DNA of 64,000 nucleotides, from the NCBI RefSeq assembly GCF_900142125.1, contig NZ_FQZT01000001.1:186001-250000 (forward strand), in the 5' to 3' direction. This DNA comes from Malonomonas rubra DSM 5091 (GTDB taxonomy: Bacteria > Desulfobacterota > Desulfuromonadia > Desulfuromonadales > Geopsychrobacteraceae). This document shows, in pieces, positions 1-9,118 of the stretch (its first letter is position 1; each line of letters begins with the position of its first letter). The translations under genes and the position numbers were made by a program. The notes under the pieces are model-generated. The model searched no databases. It was given only the letters and a program-made list of their open reading frames with translations, and was not told the origin of the DNA.

Positions 1-909
1 ATGAGCTTTCCAGGTTTTGGTAATTGGGTGGAAACGCTTCATGGTGAAACCGGATGATATCCGGGTAAAGGAAAGTGGTGCTTTCAAGAATGCTTTGCGG
101 ACATTGCGCCCTTCTTCATCATAATAACCGGCGCGGCCATCGGCATCTTCAAAACGGAAAGCACGGTAAACCTTTTTTTGATTTACGAACTCCGCAGCCA
201 GAACGCGCCCGTAACCGGCGAGCTGACCTTCGCGGTAACGCTTTTCCACCATCGCCTGAAAAGTATCACCGACCCGCAAATCGAGGATGAAGTCGATATC
301 CCAGGCAAAAATATCCGCCAGCGCGATGGCCAGTACCGAATCTTCACCAATCTCGTTAACCGCGTCGAACAAACTGGTTTTGATCACCCCCTGGACCAGC
401 TCGCGTTCGACATCGTAGACGATCGGCACCCGCTTCATCAGGGTTTCATCTTCTTTTTTCCTGATGATCAACTGCTCGTTATCATCAATTTCGTAAACGA
501 AGCTATCGAAATCTCCATCACTGATACAGATTTTATACGGCTGCCCGGCACAGATTTTCGTGAACGGGAAGACTTTTCGACTGCGTTGATTCAGCTCGTG
601 AATTTCTTGAGGAGAAAAATAGTCTCCCAAAAGTGCCGTAATCGTTTCTCCCGACTGGACTTCCCGTTTCAGTTCTTTTAATTCAGGCTGTGGTGGTATG
701 GATTTCGCAACAAGCGGCGGAGCAGCCATTTCAACCGGTGCAGGGCTTGCTTCCAACTCGGGGCTGGAGACATCGTGAAACAATGCAAAGCCGGCTACGG
801 CCAGCAGCATAATTCCGGCAATCAGAGAATATCGTTTTATCGGTTTTCTACGGCGATTGGCAAAAATATTCGACCGCCGGGGAGGTTGATAATCTTTTCT
901 CAGACTCAT
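1..909 (-). CDS. M23 family metallopeptidase (MepM/Csd3-like), N-terminal part only
   Basis: Reading the minus strand from the ATG at 909-907 gives an open frame of 303 codons to the window edge, with no stop. Residues 1-26 are basic, and a membrane anchor follows at about 27-45 (IAGIMLLAVAGFALF). A Pro-rich linker leads to a LysM/OapA-like segment starting at LKREVQSGETITALLGDYF, then the mixed alpha/beta region typical of envelope endopeptidases. The last visible residues, SSGFTMKRFHPITKTWKAH, match the opening of M23 catalytic domains, where this His starts the zinc motif HxGxD; the rest of the domain lies outside the window. The family cuts peptidoglycan cross-links in the periplasm. It is divergent from the M20 peptidase gene. 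The M23 assignment is confident, the exact subfamily less so. Confidence 0.85.
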   Translation of the reverse strand, partial: MSLRKDYQPPRRSNIFANRRRKPIKRYSLIAGIMLLAVAGFALFHDVSSPELEASPAPVEMAAPPLVAKSIPPQPELKELKREVQSGETITALLGDYFSPQEIHELNQRSRKVFPFTKICAGQPYKICISDGDFDSFVYEIDDNEQLIIRKKEDETLMKRVPIVYDVERELVQGVIKTSLFDAVNEIGEDSVLAIALADIFAWDIDFILDLRVGDTFQAMVEKRYREGQLAGYGRVLAAEFVNQKKVYRAFRFEDADGRAGYYDEEGRNVRKAFLKAPLSFTRISSGFTMKRFHPITKTWKAH

Positions 910-983
910 TTCAAAACCACGAAAGCGGCAATCCTTGCCCGCCTTTGAAAAAAAGCGTCAAACAAACAGTGCGAATTAAGAGA

Positions 984-1013
984 CTATAACATTTCAAAAA
1001 GGCCAGTGTCCAG
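984..1013 (-). promoter_or_regulatory. Predicted sigma-70 promoter for the M23 peptidase gene
   Basis: On the minus strand, TGGACA (1013-1008) is followed after 18 nt by TATAGT (989-984). Each hexamer has five of six consensus bases. The start codon lies 75 nt downstream. The rest of 910-1110 holds only a weaker + candidate for the peptidase gene (TTGCCA at 1045, TAACAT at 1069, spacer 18). Confidence 0.45.
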
Positions 1014-1110
1014 AAAACTGACAGTCTCCAACCCCCTAAAATGATTGCCAAGCAGATCAGCTTCCGTCTAACATAAGATGCTCTTGAATCTATCGACGAA
1101 GGGATTTGCA

Positions 1111-2244
1111 ATGATAAACCGGCAAAGAATTATTGACGAGTTTTTTCAACAGGCTGCCATCGACAGCCCGTCCTATAAAGAAGGTAAGATTGCCAGCTAT
1201 CTGGCGGAACGTTTCCGCAAGCTTGGCGCAACGGTAGAGTTCGACGATGTCGGCGATAAAATTGGCAGTGAAAGCGGGAACTTACTCGCCCGCATCGCAG
1301 GAACCAAGGAGGGAGACCCGCTACTGCTCTCCGTCCACATGGACACAGTAACTCCCGCAGACAATGTTGAGCCGGTGCTTAACAACGGCATCATCACCAG
1401 CGCCGGGGAGACCATCCTTGGCGCTGACGACAAGGCCGGTATCGTCGAGGCGATTGAAGCGATCGAAGTGCTGCGGGAAAACAACATTCCTCATGTCCCG
1501 CTGGAAATCGTCGTCACCGTCTGCGAAGAGCAAGGGTTGCTCGGAGCGAAGCAGCTCGACTTTTCGCAACTTAAAGCAAAACAAGGGGTTGCTCTTGACA
1601 CCACTGGTGTCGATATCGTCATCAATCGCGCGCCCTCCTGCAACCGGCTGAAAGTTGATATTTTCGGCCATGAGGCCCACGCTGGCGTCTGCCCCGAGCA
1701 GGGAGTTTCGGCGATCGAAATTGCCGCCAAGGCAATCGCCAGGATGCAGCTCGGCCGTATTGACCATGAAACCACGGCCAATATCGGCACGATTGAGGGC
1801 GGGCTGGCCTCTAACATCGTCGCCCGACAAGTCACCTTGCGTGGCGAAATCCGCAGCCACAGCGCTGAGAAATTGCGCAAACAGACTGAGCAGATCGTCA
1901 ACGCGCTGGAAAAAGAAGTCGACAGCGCAACCATCGTTGTCAACGGTGAGACCAAAGCAGCGTCAATGGCCTTGGAACTGCGTGAAGACTTCCCGCTGAT
2001 GCAGGTCGGAGATGATGCACCTATCCTGCAGATTGTCCGGGAGGCCGGGACCGCTCTTGGCAGGCCACAACAGGTCCAGGCAGCTGGAGGCGGTTCCGAT
2101 GCCAACATCTTCAACGGTAACGGCATCGACATGGTGATACTGGCGACAGGGATGGCGAAAGTTCACACCATTAACGAGCAGGTCAGCGTCAACGACATGG
2201 TCAAGGTCAGTGAATTGCTAGTCGAAATCATTCGTCGGGCCTGA
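1111..2244 (+). CDS. M20 family metallopeptidase, tripeptidase T-like
   Basis: A 377-residue cytosolic dinuclear zinc aminopeptidase of the M20 (PepT/PepV-like) family. Visible metal-site motifs are LLLSVHMDTVTP (HxD), the bridging Asp in LGADDKAGI, and VTVCEEQGLLGAK with the Glu-Glu pair (catalytic base plus ligand). The central dimerisation lid begins at about residue 180 (KVDIFGHEAHAGVCPEQG), and the C-terminal ligand His is probably the one in KVHTINEQVSV. An in-frame ATG exists at 1078, but 1111 is preferred because GAAGGGA sits 7 nt before it and the alignment to the family starts there. The aminotransferase follows after 3 nt, so the two are probably co-transcribed and fit peptide or amino-acid use. 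Substrate specificity cannot be read from sequence. Confidence 0.88.
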   Translation: MINRQRIIDEFFQQAAIDSPSYKEGKIASYLAERFRKLGATVEFDDVGDKIGSESGNLLARIAGTKEGDPLLLSVHMDTVTPADNVEPVLNNGIITSAGETILGADDKAGIVEAIEAIEVLRENNIPHVPLEIVVTVCEEQGLLGAKQLDFSQLKAKQGVALDTTGVDIVINRAPSCNRLKVDIFGHEAHAGVCPEQGVSAIEIAAKAIARMQLGRIDHETTANIGTIEGGLASNIVARQVTLRGEIRSHSAEKLRKQTEQIVNALEKEVDSATIVVNGETKAASMALELREDFPLMQVGDDAPILQIVREAGTALGRPQQVQAAGGGSDANIFNGNGIDMVILATGMAKVHTINEQVSVNDMVKVSELLVEIIRRA

Positions 2245-2247
2245 TCG

Positions 2248-3402
2248 ATGCAGTTTTCGCAGCAGGTCGAGCAGGTTCAGCCGCCGCCAATCACCGAAGT
2301 CAAAAGCTGGCTGAACGGGCGCAAATTTCCGTCCGACAAACCCCTGATCGACCTCTGCCAGGCGATCCCAAACTATTCGCCGCCGTCTGAACTGGTAGAA
2401 CATCTCAAGCAGACGCTGGATGATCCTCTCAGTTTCAAATACAGCCCGGATGAAGGCTTGCCAGAGGTTCGCAAGGAAGTGAGCAGCTGGTATCTGCGAC
2501 GCTACCAGGCTGCTCCGAAAGCGGAACAGATCTGCCTGACAATTGGTGCCAGTCAGGCATTTTGGCTAGCGATCTGCAGCATATGCCAGGCCGGGGATGA
2601 GGTCATTGTTCAGCTGCCAGCCTACTTTGACCACCCCATGGCTTTACAGGCCCTGGGGATTAAACCGGTTTTCGCGCCCTTCGATCCGGCTGACGCCGGT
2701 TTGCCCGACAATCATCAGATTGAGCAGCTGATCACCAAACGCACCCGCGCGATCCTGCTGGTGACTCCAAGTAATCCGACCGGTGCGGTCATTCCACATC
2801 AACAGATAGAGCAGCTGTTCAAAATTGCCCAAAAGCATAATATCGCCCTGATCCTGGATGAAACATACAATGCCTTTATCGATGCCCCGCCCCACAAACT
2901 TTTCGGTCGCAATGACTGGGGTGAAAACTTCATCCACATAGCATCTTTTGGTAAAACATTCGCGCTTACCGGGCTGCGCTGCGGGGCTTTGGTGGCAAGT
3001 AAAAAACTTATCGAGCAGGCTCTGAAAATTCAGGACAGCATGGCGGTCTGCCAACCACGCCCGGCACAACTGGCGCTGGAGTTCGGCTGCAATAAACTCA
3101 ATGACTGGGTAAATGAGAATTGCCGCATGATGCAGAAACGGCACGATCAGTTCCGCAACAGTTTCATTTCTGCAGACCATTCATTTGAATTGGTTGCCAG
3201 CGGGTCTTTCTTTGCCTGGATCAAACATCCATGGCCTCAACTCAACAGTCGACAGGCAGCACGCAAACTTGCCGACGACGCCAACCTGATCTGCCTGCCG
3301 GGCGAAGCGTTTGGACCCGGTTTGTCCACTTACTTACGGCTTGCTTTCGGCAATATTTCTGACCAGCATATAAATTCTGCTGTTGAACGCTTCCGTTTTT
3401 AA
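2248..3402 (+). CDS. Class I/II PLP-dependent aminotransferase
   Basis: A 384-residue fold-type I aminotransferase. Landmarks are the cofactor-phosphate loop GASQAFWLAI, the Asn of TPSNPTGAVI, the pyridine-N Asp and Tyr in LILDETYNAFID, the Schiff-base lysine in SFGKTFALTGLRCG, and the C-terminal substrate-carboxylate Arg in TYLRLAFGN. The start ATG is 3 nt after the upstream peptidase stop; no good Shine-Dalgarno is seen, so translational coupling is likely. The amino donor is not determinable from these motifs; the family includes aspartate-, alanine- and aromatic-type enzymes. No terminator is visible before the next gene. Confidence 0.87.
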   Translation: MQFSQQVEQVQPPPITEVKSWLNGRKFPSDKPLIDLCQAIPNYSPPSELVEHLKQTLDDPLSFKYSPDEGLPEVRKEVSSWYLRRYQAAPKAEQICLTIGASQAFWLAICSICQAGDEVIVQLPAYFDHPMALQALGIKPVFAPFDPADAGLPDNHQIEQLITKRTRAILLVTPSNPTGAVIPHQQIEQLFKIAQKHNIALILDETYNAFIDAPPHKLFGRNDWGENFIHIASFGKTFALTGLRCGALVASKKLIEQALKIQDSMAVCQPRPAQLALEFGCNKLNDWVNENCRMMQKRHDQFRNSFISADHSFELVASGSFFAWIKHPWPQLNSRQAARKLADDANLICLPGEAFGPGLSTYLRLAFGNISDQHINSAVERFRF

Positions 3403-3426
3403 TATTTCGGTAAAAGTAGAAAACTG

Positions 3427-3455
3427 TTGACCAGACTGAAATACTATGGAATCAT
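3427..3455 (+). promoter_or_regulatory. Candidate sigma-70 promoter of the binding protein/TonB/citrate-synthase-like operon
   Basis: TTGACC (3427-3432), a 17-nt spacer and AATCAT (3450-3455) lie 70 nt upstream of the binding-protein gene, in a very AT-rich 120-nt gap. The -35 has five of six consensus bases and the -10 four of six. Confidence 0.4.
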
Positions 3456-3525
3456 TATATTTTAATTAATTTAATTGCTTGTTTTTTAGCAATAGCTCGA
3501 ACTAAATGTAAAGTGAACGGGGACG

Positions 3526-4515
3526 ATGATACCAGCAACGCCAACTTCCCTCATCGCGCTTTTATCGTTTTTTTTCTTCAAATTGCGCTATCTCTGCTAC
3601 AGAGGCAAATGCGTCCTGCTTGCCTTTTGTCTTTTCCTGTACATACCCTGCCCGTCCTATGCAGTAGGCAAAACGTTTGTTCTTTACCCTGAGTTATCCG
3701 GGGCTTACCAGAATATCTTTCAAAGCATCATTGACGGAATCCGCGAAAGCGGGACCAGCGATGTCGAGCTTTACCCGCTAAGCGAAGATTACCAGCTGGA
3801 AAAGGCAAAACAGACACTGTACGACAGCGGCAGCGACGGCATCATCAGCCTGGGGAAAAAAGGGCATCGGGTTGCCAAGCACCTGAATACCGATTTACCA
3901 CTGGTCGCGGGAGCACTTTCCCTCATCCCGAACGGGATCTCCGGTGTCAGCTTAACGGCAGACCCGCATGTCATGTTTGCCAAGCTGAAAATGCTGCACC
4001 CTGAAAGCAAGCGGGTTTTCGTCGTATATTCCGAGCGCCTCAACGGATGGCTGATCCCTTCCGCAAAAGACGCAGCTGAACAAAATGGCCTGCAACTGGT
4101 TACCTACCCTGCGGCTGACCTGCGTGAAGCGATGCATCACTATCGCAATCTTCTGGAAAAAAGTGAAAGTGGCACAGACGCCATCTGGCTGCCTCTTGAC
4201 CGAGTTACGGTTAATGACGATGTCATTCTGCCACTTCTTTTGCAATCGGCCTGGGATAAAAATCTCCTGCTGATGTCGAACAAACCGGGCCATGCCAAAC
4301 GAGGCGTTCTGTTCGCCATGTATCCTGACAACTATGGGCTTGGGCAACAACTGGCCGAGCTACTGGAACAGCAGAAGATTCATCCTGAGAGATCGATTGT
4401 CCTGCCGCTCAGCCAGCTTAATCTGGCAATCAATCTGCGAACAGCCTCTCACTTGGGGCTCACCTTCAACCGGAATCAGCGTGACCAGTTCACACTGACC
4501 TTCCCGTCGCAGTGA
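3526..4515 (+). CDS. ABC_sub_bind-type periplasmic binding protein
   Basis: A 329-residue protein with a long signal region: basic segment KLRYLCYRGK, hydrophobic core VLLAFCLFLYI, likely cleavage near SYA-VGK at about residue 46. The mature part has two alpha/beta lobes as in the ABC_sub_bind (PF04392) class, with the first strand KTFVLYPELSGAYQNI and a cross-over near GVSLTADPHVMFAKLK. It is not beside ABC permease or ATPase genes. Instead the sensor kinase starts 7 nt later, then the TonB receptor. I infer that it delivers ligand information to the kinase rather than serving an importer. The start is ATG after GGGGACG. The ligand is unknown. Confidence 0.7.
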   Translation: MIPATPTSLIALLSFFFFKLRYLCYRGKCVLLAFCLFLYIPCPSYAVGKTFVLYPELSGAYQNIFQSIIDGIRESGTSDVELYPLSEDYQLEKAKQTLYDSGSDGIISLGKKGHRVAKHLNTDLPLVAGALSLIPNGISGVSLTADPHVMFAKLKMLHPESKRVFVVYSERLNGWLIPSAKDAAEQNGLQLVTYPAADLREAMHHYRNLLEKSESGTDAIWLPLDRVTVNDDVILPLLLQSAWDKNLLLMSNKPGHAKRGVLFAMYPDNYGLGQQLAELLEQQKIHPERSIVLPLSQLNLAINLRTASHLGLTFNRNQRDQFTLTFPSQ

Positions 4516-4522
4516 GGGCGCT

Positions 4523-6139
4523 ATGAGTTTGATGAAACGACTTATGCAGCCCTTTTCCAGTTTCCGAGGACGCTTGCTCGGCGTTGTCTCTCTCGGCATT
4601 CTCAGCCTTGCGCTGACGGCATCTATTACTGCAGCCCTGGTGACCGGTCAACGCGCAGCTGAACAGATGATTGCCCAAGGCCTGAAAAACATTGAAACGC
4701 TGGCGTCCCAAAGCATCCTTTCGCTGCTCTATGAAAGTCCGGCCAACGCGGAGAAGCCACTGGAAACAATTCTCAGTTTTCCTGGCATCGAGAAAGCTGG
4801 AATTTTCCACTCCGACTTGTCCCCTTTGATCATAAAGGGGGAAGAAAACATCCTGCTTGAAAACCTGTCGTCCCAGCTCCCTCTGAAGCAGGCGCGCCTT
4901 TTAAAGGAAACCAACCAGGCCTGGCACTTTATCGCCCCAGTGGTGGTTGAATTTTCGGAAGACCTGTTCCCTCTCGACGAACCGGACATCAGCTCTCCGA
5001 CTCAAATCGAACTGCTTGGCTACTGTTATATGGTCATGAACAAAGAAACTCTACGCGACCTGCAGATTACCATGATCCTCAATAACATCTTTATTGCTCT
5101 CTCCTTTGCAATCGTTCTGAGCACCCTGGTCAACCTTGGTATCGACAGGATGATGCAACCGCTCTACAAACTGATCGACATTATGGAAAAGAACGAACAA
5201 GAGCAGACCAGGGTCTACGCCGAACTGACCGGGCCGAAAGAGATCACTCATATTGCCAGCGTTTTCAACCGGATGATGAGCAGCCTTGATGAGCGGGACC
5301 GCAAATTACGCCAGCATGGTGAGCAGCTTGAAACCATGGTGCAACTCCGCACCCGCGAGCTTGTTACAGCTCGCGACGCAGCGCTCACTGCCAACCGCCA
5401 CAAGTCCCAATTTCTTGCCAACATGAGCCACGAGTTACGGACGCCGCTGCAAGCAATCATCGGCTATGCCGACATTGCAAAAGAAGAGTTGGAACTCGAC
5501 GGTTTTCACGAACAGAGCGAAGGACTCGAACGTGTTATTCGTAATGCCACACGGCTACTGACCATGATCAACGGTATCCTCGACATGGCGAAAGCGGAAT
5601 CGGGAAAAATGGATTTGCAGATGGAGCTGGTATTCCTGCCCGACCTCCTGCAGGAGCCAGTAGATTCCGTCATGCCGATTCTTCGCCATAACAACAACAG
5701 GTTCAACTGGCACGACAACTCGAGCACGCATGAACTGGAGATCGACCGGGAGAAACTGTTACAAATAGTGATCAACCTGCTCAGTAACGCCGGCAAATTT
5801 ACCCAGAATGGCACGGTTGATCTTCATTCAAATCTAAGTGGCTCTCAACTGCTGCTCACTGTCACAGACACAGGTATCGGTTTGAGCGAAAGTGATCAGA
5901 AATTCATTTTTGACGAGTTCCGTCAAGTCGATGGCAGTACAACCCGAAACTTTGAAGGGACAGGACTGGGGCTGGCCATCACCAAGCGCTTCGTCGAAGA
6001 GATGGGAGGTTCCATCGAAGTCGACAGTACTCCGGGGCAGGGAGCCAGCTTTTCCCTGCACATCCCGCTACCACTGAAACCAAGCACAATTGCAGTCGAA
6101 ACCGGGATAGAAACAAATGACAATGCACCGCCAATCTAA
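4523..6139 (+). CDS. Membrane-bound sensor histidine kinase
   Basis: A 538-residue kinase. TM1 is about residues 17-40 (LLGVVSLGILSLALTASITA), followed by a periplasmic sensor of about 140 residues. TM2 is about 183-205 (NNIFIALSFAIVLSTLVNLG), then a HAMP-like segment and a coiled coil. HisKA has the phospho-acceptor His in NMSHELRTPLQAIIGYADIA. HATPase_c shows the N box NLLSNAGKFTQNG, the G1 box DTGIGLSE and the G2 box EGTGLGLAITKRF. There is no receiver domain, so the partner regulator is encoded elsewhere; nearby double-receiver proteins on the other strand are candidates. The start ATG follows GAGGG. It is 7 nt after the binding-protein gene, suggesting periplasmic binding protein-dependent sensing. 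Confidence 0.9.
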   Translation: MSLMKRLMQPFSSFRGRLLGVVSLGILSLALTASITAALVTGQRAAEQMIAQGLKNIETLASQSILSLLYESPANAEKPLETILSFPGIEKAGIFHSDLSPLIIKGEENILLENLSSQLPLKQARLLKETNQAWHFIAPVVVEFSEDLFPLDEPDISSPTQIELLGYCYMVMNKETLRDLQITMILNNIFIALSFAIVLSTLVNLGIDRMMQPLYKLIDIMEKNEQEQTRVYAELTGPKEITHIASVFNRMMSSLDERDRKLRQHGEQLETMVQLRTRELVTARDAALTANRHKSQFLANMSHELRTPLQAIIGYADIAKEELELDGFHEQSEGLERVIRNATRLLTMINGILDMAKAESGKMDLQMELVFLPDLLQEPVDSVMPILRHNNNRFNWHDNSSTHELEIDREKLLQIVINLLSNAGKFTQNGTVDLHSNLSGSQLLLTVTDTGIGLSESDQKFIFDEFRQVDGSTTRNFEGTGLGLAITKRFVEEMGGSIEVDSTPGQGASFSLHIPLPLKPSTIAVETGIETNDNAPPI

Positions 6140-6191
6140 TAATCATCTATTGCCACAGGGGGGGGCTTTATCTCATCGAGGGAGTTTCACC

Positions 6192-8297
6192 ATGCCGTAT
6201 AAATCGCTATGCATCTGGCTACTGGTACTGTTATGTATCTGCCAGCCATCGTTTGCCGACGCAGCTGAAGGGCTGGAAGATTTTGAAGAGGTCGGCCTGA
6301 CGGAACTTTATGGCGATGAAGAACTGGTCAGTATCGCCACCGGCAGCAAAAAACCGGTCTACAAAGCCCCGGCGATCGCCAGTGTGATCACCGCGCAACA
6401 AATTGCGGAAATGGGTGCACGCAACATCAACGAAGTGCTGGAAACCGTACCTGGGCTCCACGTCGGACTTTCGGCAATCAACCGACTCGATTCGGTCTAC
6501 TCAATCCGCGGCATCCACACAGGCTTCAACCCGCAGGTTCTACTGTTGCTGAACGGTATCCCTTTCGGCCCGCCCCTGACCGGCAGCCACCCGACCCTGT
6601 TCCGTATGCCCGTGACCTCGATCTCGCGCATCGAGGTCATCCGCGGCCCGGGCTCCGCTATCTACGGGGCGGACGCCTATGCCGGCGTCATCAACATCAT
6701 CACCAAAGACGCCAACGAGCTCGAATCGGAAGTCGGCGCCCGCTACGGATCCTTCGACTCGCAGGATGTCTGGCTGCAGCATAATGGCGACTTGGGTGGC
6801 TGGAAAATTGGCGGTTCTTTCGAGTATCAAACCAGCGATGGCGACAGTGATCGCCGCATATCCAGTGACTATCAAACTGTCCTGCTGGAAGAGGGAAAAA
6901 TTCCAGGCACCAATTATTCATTGGCCCCCGGTTCTTTAAATACCGATTACGAAGTTTACAACGCTATGCTAAACGCTGAAAAAGGCAACTTCAATCTTCG
7001 GCTCTGGAACTGGCATCTGAACAAAGCAGGTGTTGGCGCAGGTGGTTCGCTAGCGCTCGACCCGGTCGGATATCAGGACGAGAGTATCTACCTGATTGAT
7101 GCGACCTACAATAATGATTCTTTCGCCCCTGACTGGAGTTTGAACTTCAGCCTTAACTACCTTTACCAGGAATCAGATATTTACCTGGTACTCAACCCGC
7201 CCGGAACTTATCCCGACATCTCACAACCCGGACTGTTCCCCTTTCCCGACGGCGTCATCGGCAATCCAAGCGGCACCAGCCAACAGACCGGTGTTGAACT
7301 TTCCACCAGCTACACCGGCTTTTCCGGCCATCGTCTCCGCTTAAGTGGTGGCAGCAGGTACTACCACCAGGATACGGATGAAATAAAAAACTTCGGTTAC
7401 GGCACAAATCCCGGCACAATGACCGATGTCAGCGACACAGCTTATGTCTCCGTACCGGACAAGCACCGGGCACTCTTCTACCTGTCGCTGCAGGATGAAT
7501 GGCAACTGGCGCCCGACTGGGAGTTTACCGGCGGTTTGCGCTTCGATAATTATTCCGACTTCGGCAACACTCTGAACCCGCGTCTGGCACTGGTCTGGTC
7601 AACGCGTCACAACCTGACAACCAAACTTCTCTACGGTCGTGCCTTCAGGGCTCCATCCTTCCAGGAACTGTACGCGACACAAAACCCGGTCACCCTCGGC
7701 AACTCGGAACTTGAGCCGGAAACTATCGATACTGCAGAACTGGCCTTCGATTACCGCCCGACCTACTCACTCCAGACCGTTTTGAACCTTTATCTTTATC
7801 GCGCCAACGGTCTGATCGAATACGTTTCCAATGGTGATGGGACAAAAACAGCACAGAATATCCGCGATCAGGAAGGCTACGGCTTTGAACTTGAAGCCAA
7901 CTGGGATGCAACCGACAAACTGCGCCTGAGCGCAAATTATTCCTGGCAGTATTCTGTCGATTGTGACAGCGATAAACGTGTCAGCGATGCTCCGGGCCAG
8001 CAGGTATTTATCAGCAGTAACTGGAACTTCCTCCCGAACTGGCGTCTTTACTCACAGCTGAACTGGATCGCCTCACGTCACCGCAGTGACAGTGACACAC
8101 GTGAAAAAGTTGATGATTATCTGCTTGTTGATCTCTCCCTGCAGCGCACCCAGATATTCAAGCGTCTGACAGTAAAATTGAGCGTCCGCAACCTGTTTGA
8201 TGAAGATGCTTATGAGCCAAGCGACGGCGACAAAATCAGTGACGATTACCCACTGGAAGGCCGCAGCCTCTGGTGTGAACTGAGCTACAGATTTTAG
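6192..8297 (+). CDS. TonB-dependent outer membrane receptor
   Basis: A 701-residue protein. The signal peptide is MPYKSLCIWLLVLLCICQ with cleavage near SFADA-AEG. A short N-terminal region precedes the plug (about 45-165), which has VITAQQIAEMGARNINEVLE and the plug-end motif RIEVIRGPGSAIYGADAYAG. A beta barrel fills the rest and ends with the typical aromatic C-terminus (LSYRF). It carries out TonB/ExbBD-energised uptake of siderophores, cobalamin or other bulky ligands. An in-frame ATG at 6117 inside the kinase gene is rejected, because 6192 has GAGGGAG 7 nt upstream and begins the signal peptide. The citrate-synthase-like gene follows after only 2 nt, a very unusual neighbour. The ligand is not inferable. 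Confidence 0.92.
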   Translation: MPYKSLCIWLLVLLCICQPSFADAAEGLEDFEEVGLTELYGDEELVSIATGSKKPVYKAPAIASVITAQQIAEMGARNINEVLETVPGLHVGLSAINRLDSVYSIRGIHTGFNPQVLLLLNGIPFGPPLTGSHPTLFRMPVTSISRIEVIRGPGSAIYGADAYAGVINIITKDANELESEVGARYGSFDSQDVWLQHNGDLGGWKIGGSFEYQTSDGDSDRRISSDYQTVLLEEGKIPGTNYSLAPGSLNTDYEVYNAMLNAEKGNFNLRLWNWHLNKAGVGAGGSLALDPVGYQDESIYLIDATYNNDSFAPDWSLNFSLNYLYQESDIYLVLNPPGTYPDISQPGLFPFPDGVIGNPSGTSQQTGVELSTSYTGFSGHRLRLSGGSRYYHQDTDEIKNFGYGTNPGTMTDVSDTAYVSVPDKHRALFYLSLQDEWQLAPDWEFTGGLRFDNYSDFGNTLNPRLALVWSTRHNLTTKLLYGRAFRAPSFQELYATQNPVTLGNSELEPETIDTAELAFDYRPTYSLQTVLNLYLYRANGLIEYVSNGDGTKTAQNIRDQEGYGFELEANWDATDKLRLSANYSWQYSVDCDSDKRVSDAPGQQVFISSNWNFLPNWRLYSQLNWIASRHRSDSDTREKVDDYLLVDLSLQRTQIFKRLTVKLSVRNLFDEDAYEPSDGDKISDDYPLEGRSLWCELSYRF

Positions 8298-8299
8298 TT

Positions 8300-9118
8300 A
8301 TGCAAAAAACAGAATCGCGCAACGAAAATTTCAGCAGCAGGCAAAGCAGTAAAATCTGGTTCGAGCAACCAGACAGTGCGAACCCCTACATTGCAGTCGA
8401 TCATTTCTGTCACGGTTACAACCTGATTGAACTGATGGAGAAGCGCAGCTTCGTCGATGTTTTTTTCCTGTTGTTCAACGGGAAGCTTCCCTCATCAGCG
8501 CAGAGCGAACTTCTCCAGCAGCTGATGATTGCATTGATCAACCCCGGCCCTCGGCATCCAGCCACTCGGGCTGGCCTAAACGCAGCAGTCGGCAAAACGG
8601 ATAGCGTTCATATTCTGCCGATCTCACTGGCAGTTATCGGCGGTGCTCATCTCGGCGCAGCCGAAGTAGAAGCCAGCATGCGCTTTATCAAAAAAAACCT
8701 GCGCAAGCCAACTGCAGAGTTGGCTGCGACCCTTGTTTCTCAGGATCATTCTGGCGACGTTGACCATCATCCTGCACCTGGATTCGGCAGCCGTTTTTCC
8801 GCTATCGATATTTTCCAGAATAAAATCGCCAAACACTTCGTGCAGTTGGATGCAGCGGGCAAGCACCTGCAATGGGGCAACAGTCTTGCTGACGCCCTGG
8901 CAAAAAAAGATATGGGTTGGCTGTCAACCGGCCTAGCCGCTGCCACCCTGCTCGATCTCGGGTTCAACGCCAAACAGGGAGCAGGAATTTATCAGCTGCT
9001 CTCGGCTCCAGGTCTGCTGGCACATGGCCAGGAATATTGCAGCAAGCCGATCACAGCGATGCCCTTCGTCAAAGATGAAGACTATTTCATCGAAAGGCCT
9101 GAGGATGAGCAAGCTTGA
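8300..9118 (+). CDS. Citrate synthase/citryl-CoA lyase-fold protein A, degenerate active site
   Basis: A 272-residue protein with the short citryl-CoA lyase-like version of the citrate synthase fold. Early region: GYNLIELMEKRSFVDVFFLL, where citrate synthases have the helical segment after GY.L..L. In the core, GGAHLGAAEVEAS aligns to the catalytic His segment GxxHGGAxE and keeps the His. GFGSRF aligns to GFGHRV, so the second catalytic His is Ser. The segment carrying the catalytic Asp (NVDFYSG in E. coli GltA) reads MGWLSTG, without Asp. It starts 2 nt after the TonB receptor stop without a clear Shine-Dalgarno, so coupling is likely. The next gene overlaps its end and has the same fold. 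A standard citrate synthase reaction is doubtful; function unknown. Confidence 0.72.
   Translation: MQKTESRNENFSSRQSSKIWFEQPDSANPYIAVDHFCHGYNLIELMEKRSFVDVFFLLFNGKLPSSAQSELLQQLMIALINPGPRHPATRAGLNAAVGKTDSVHILPISLAVIGGAHLGAAEVEASMRFIKKNLRKPTAELAATLVSQDHSGDVDHHPAPGFGSRFSAIDIFQNKIAKHFVQLDAAGKHLQWGNSLADALAKKDMGWLSTGLAAATLLDLGFNAKQGAGIYQLLSAPGLLAHGQEYCSKPITAMPFVKDEDYFIERPEDEQA

Noticed and set aside
75-681. Two overlapping + open frames of 71 and 167 codons
   Set aside because: They lie antisense to the M23 peptidase frame, which has a signal anchor, a family-like C-terminal segment and an intact frame to the window edge.
9024-9104. Earlier ATG for citrate-synthase-like protein B
   Set aside because: The 27 extra residues lie entirely inside protein A's gene, are basic and unlike the family; 9105 has better spacing from AAGG.
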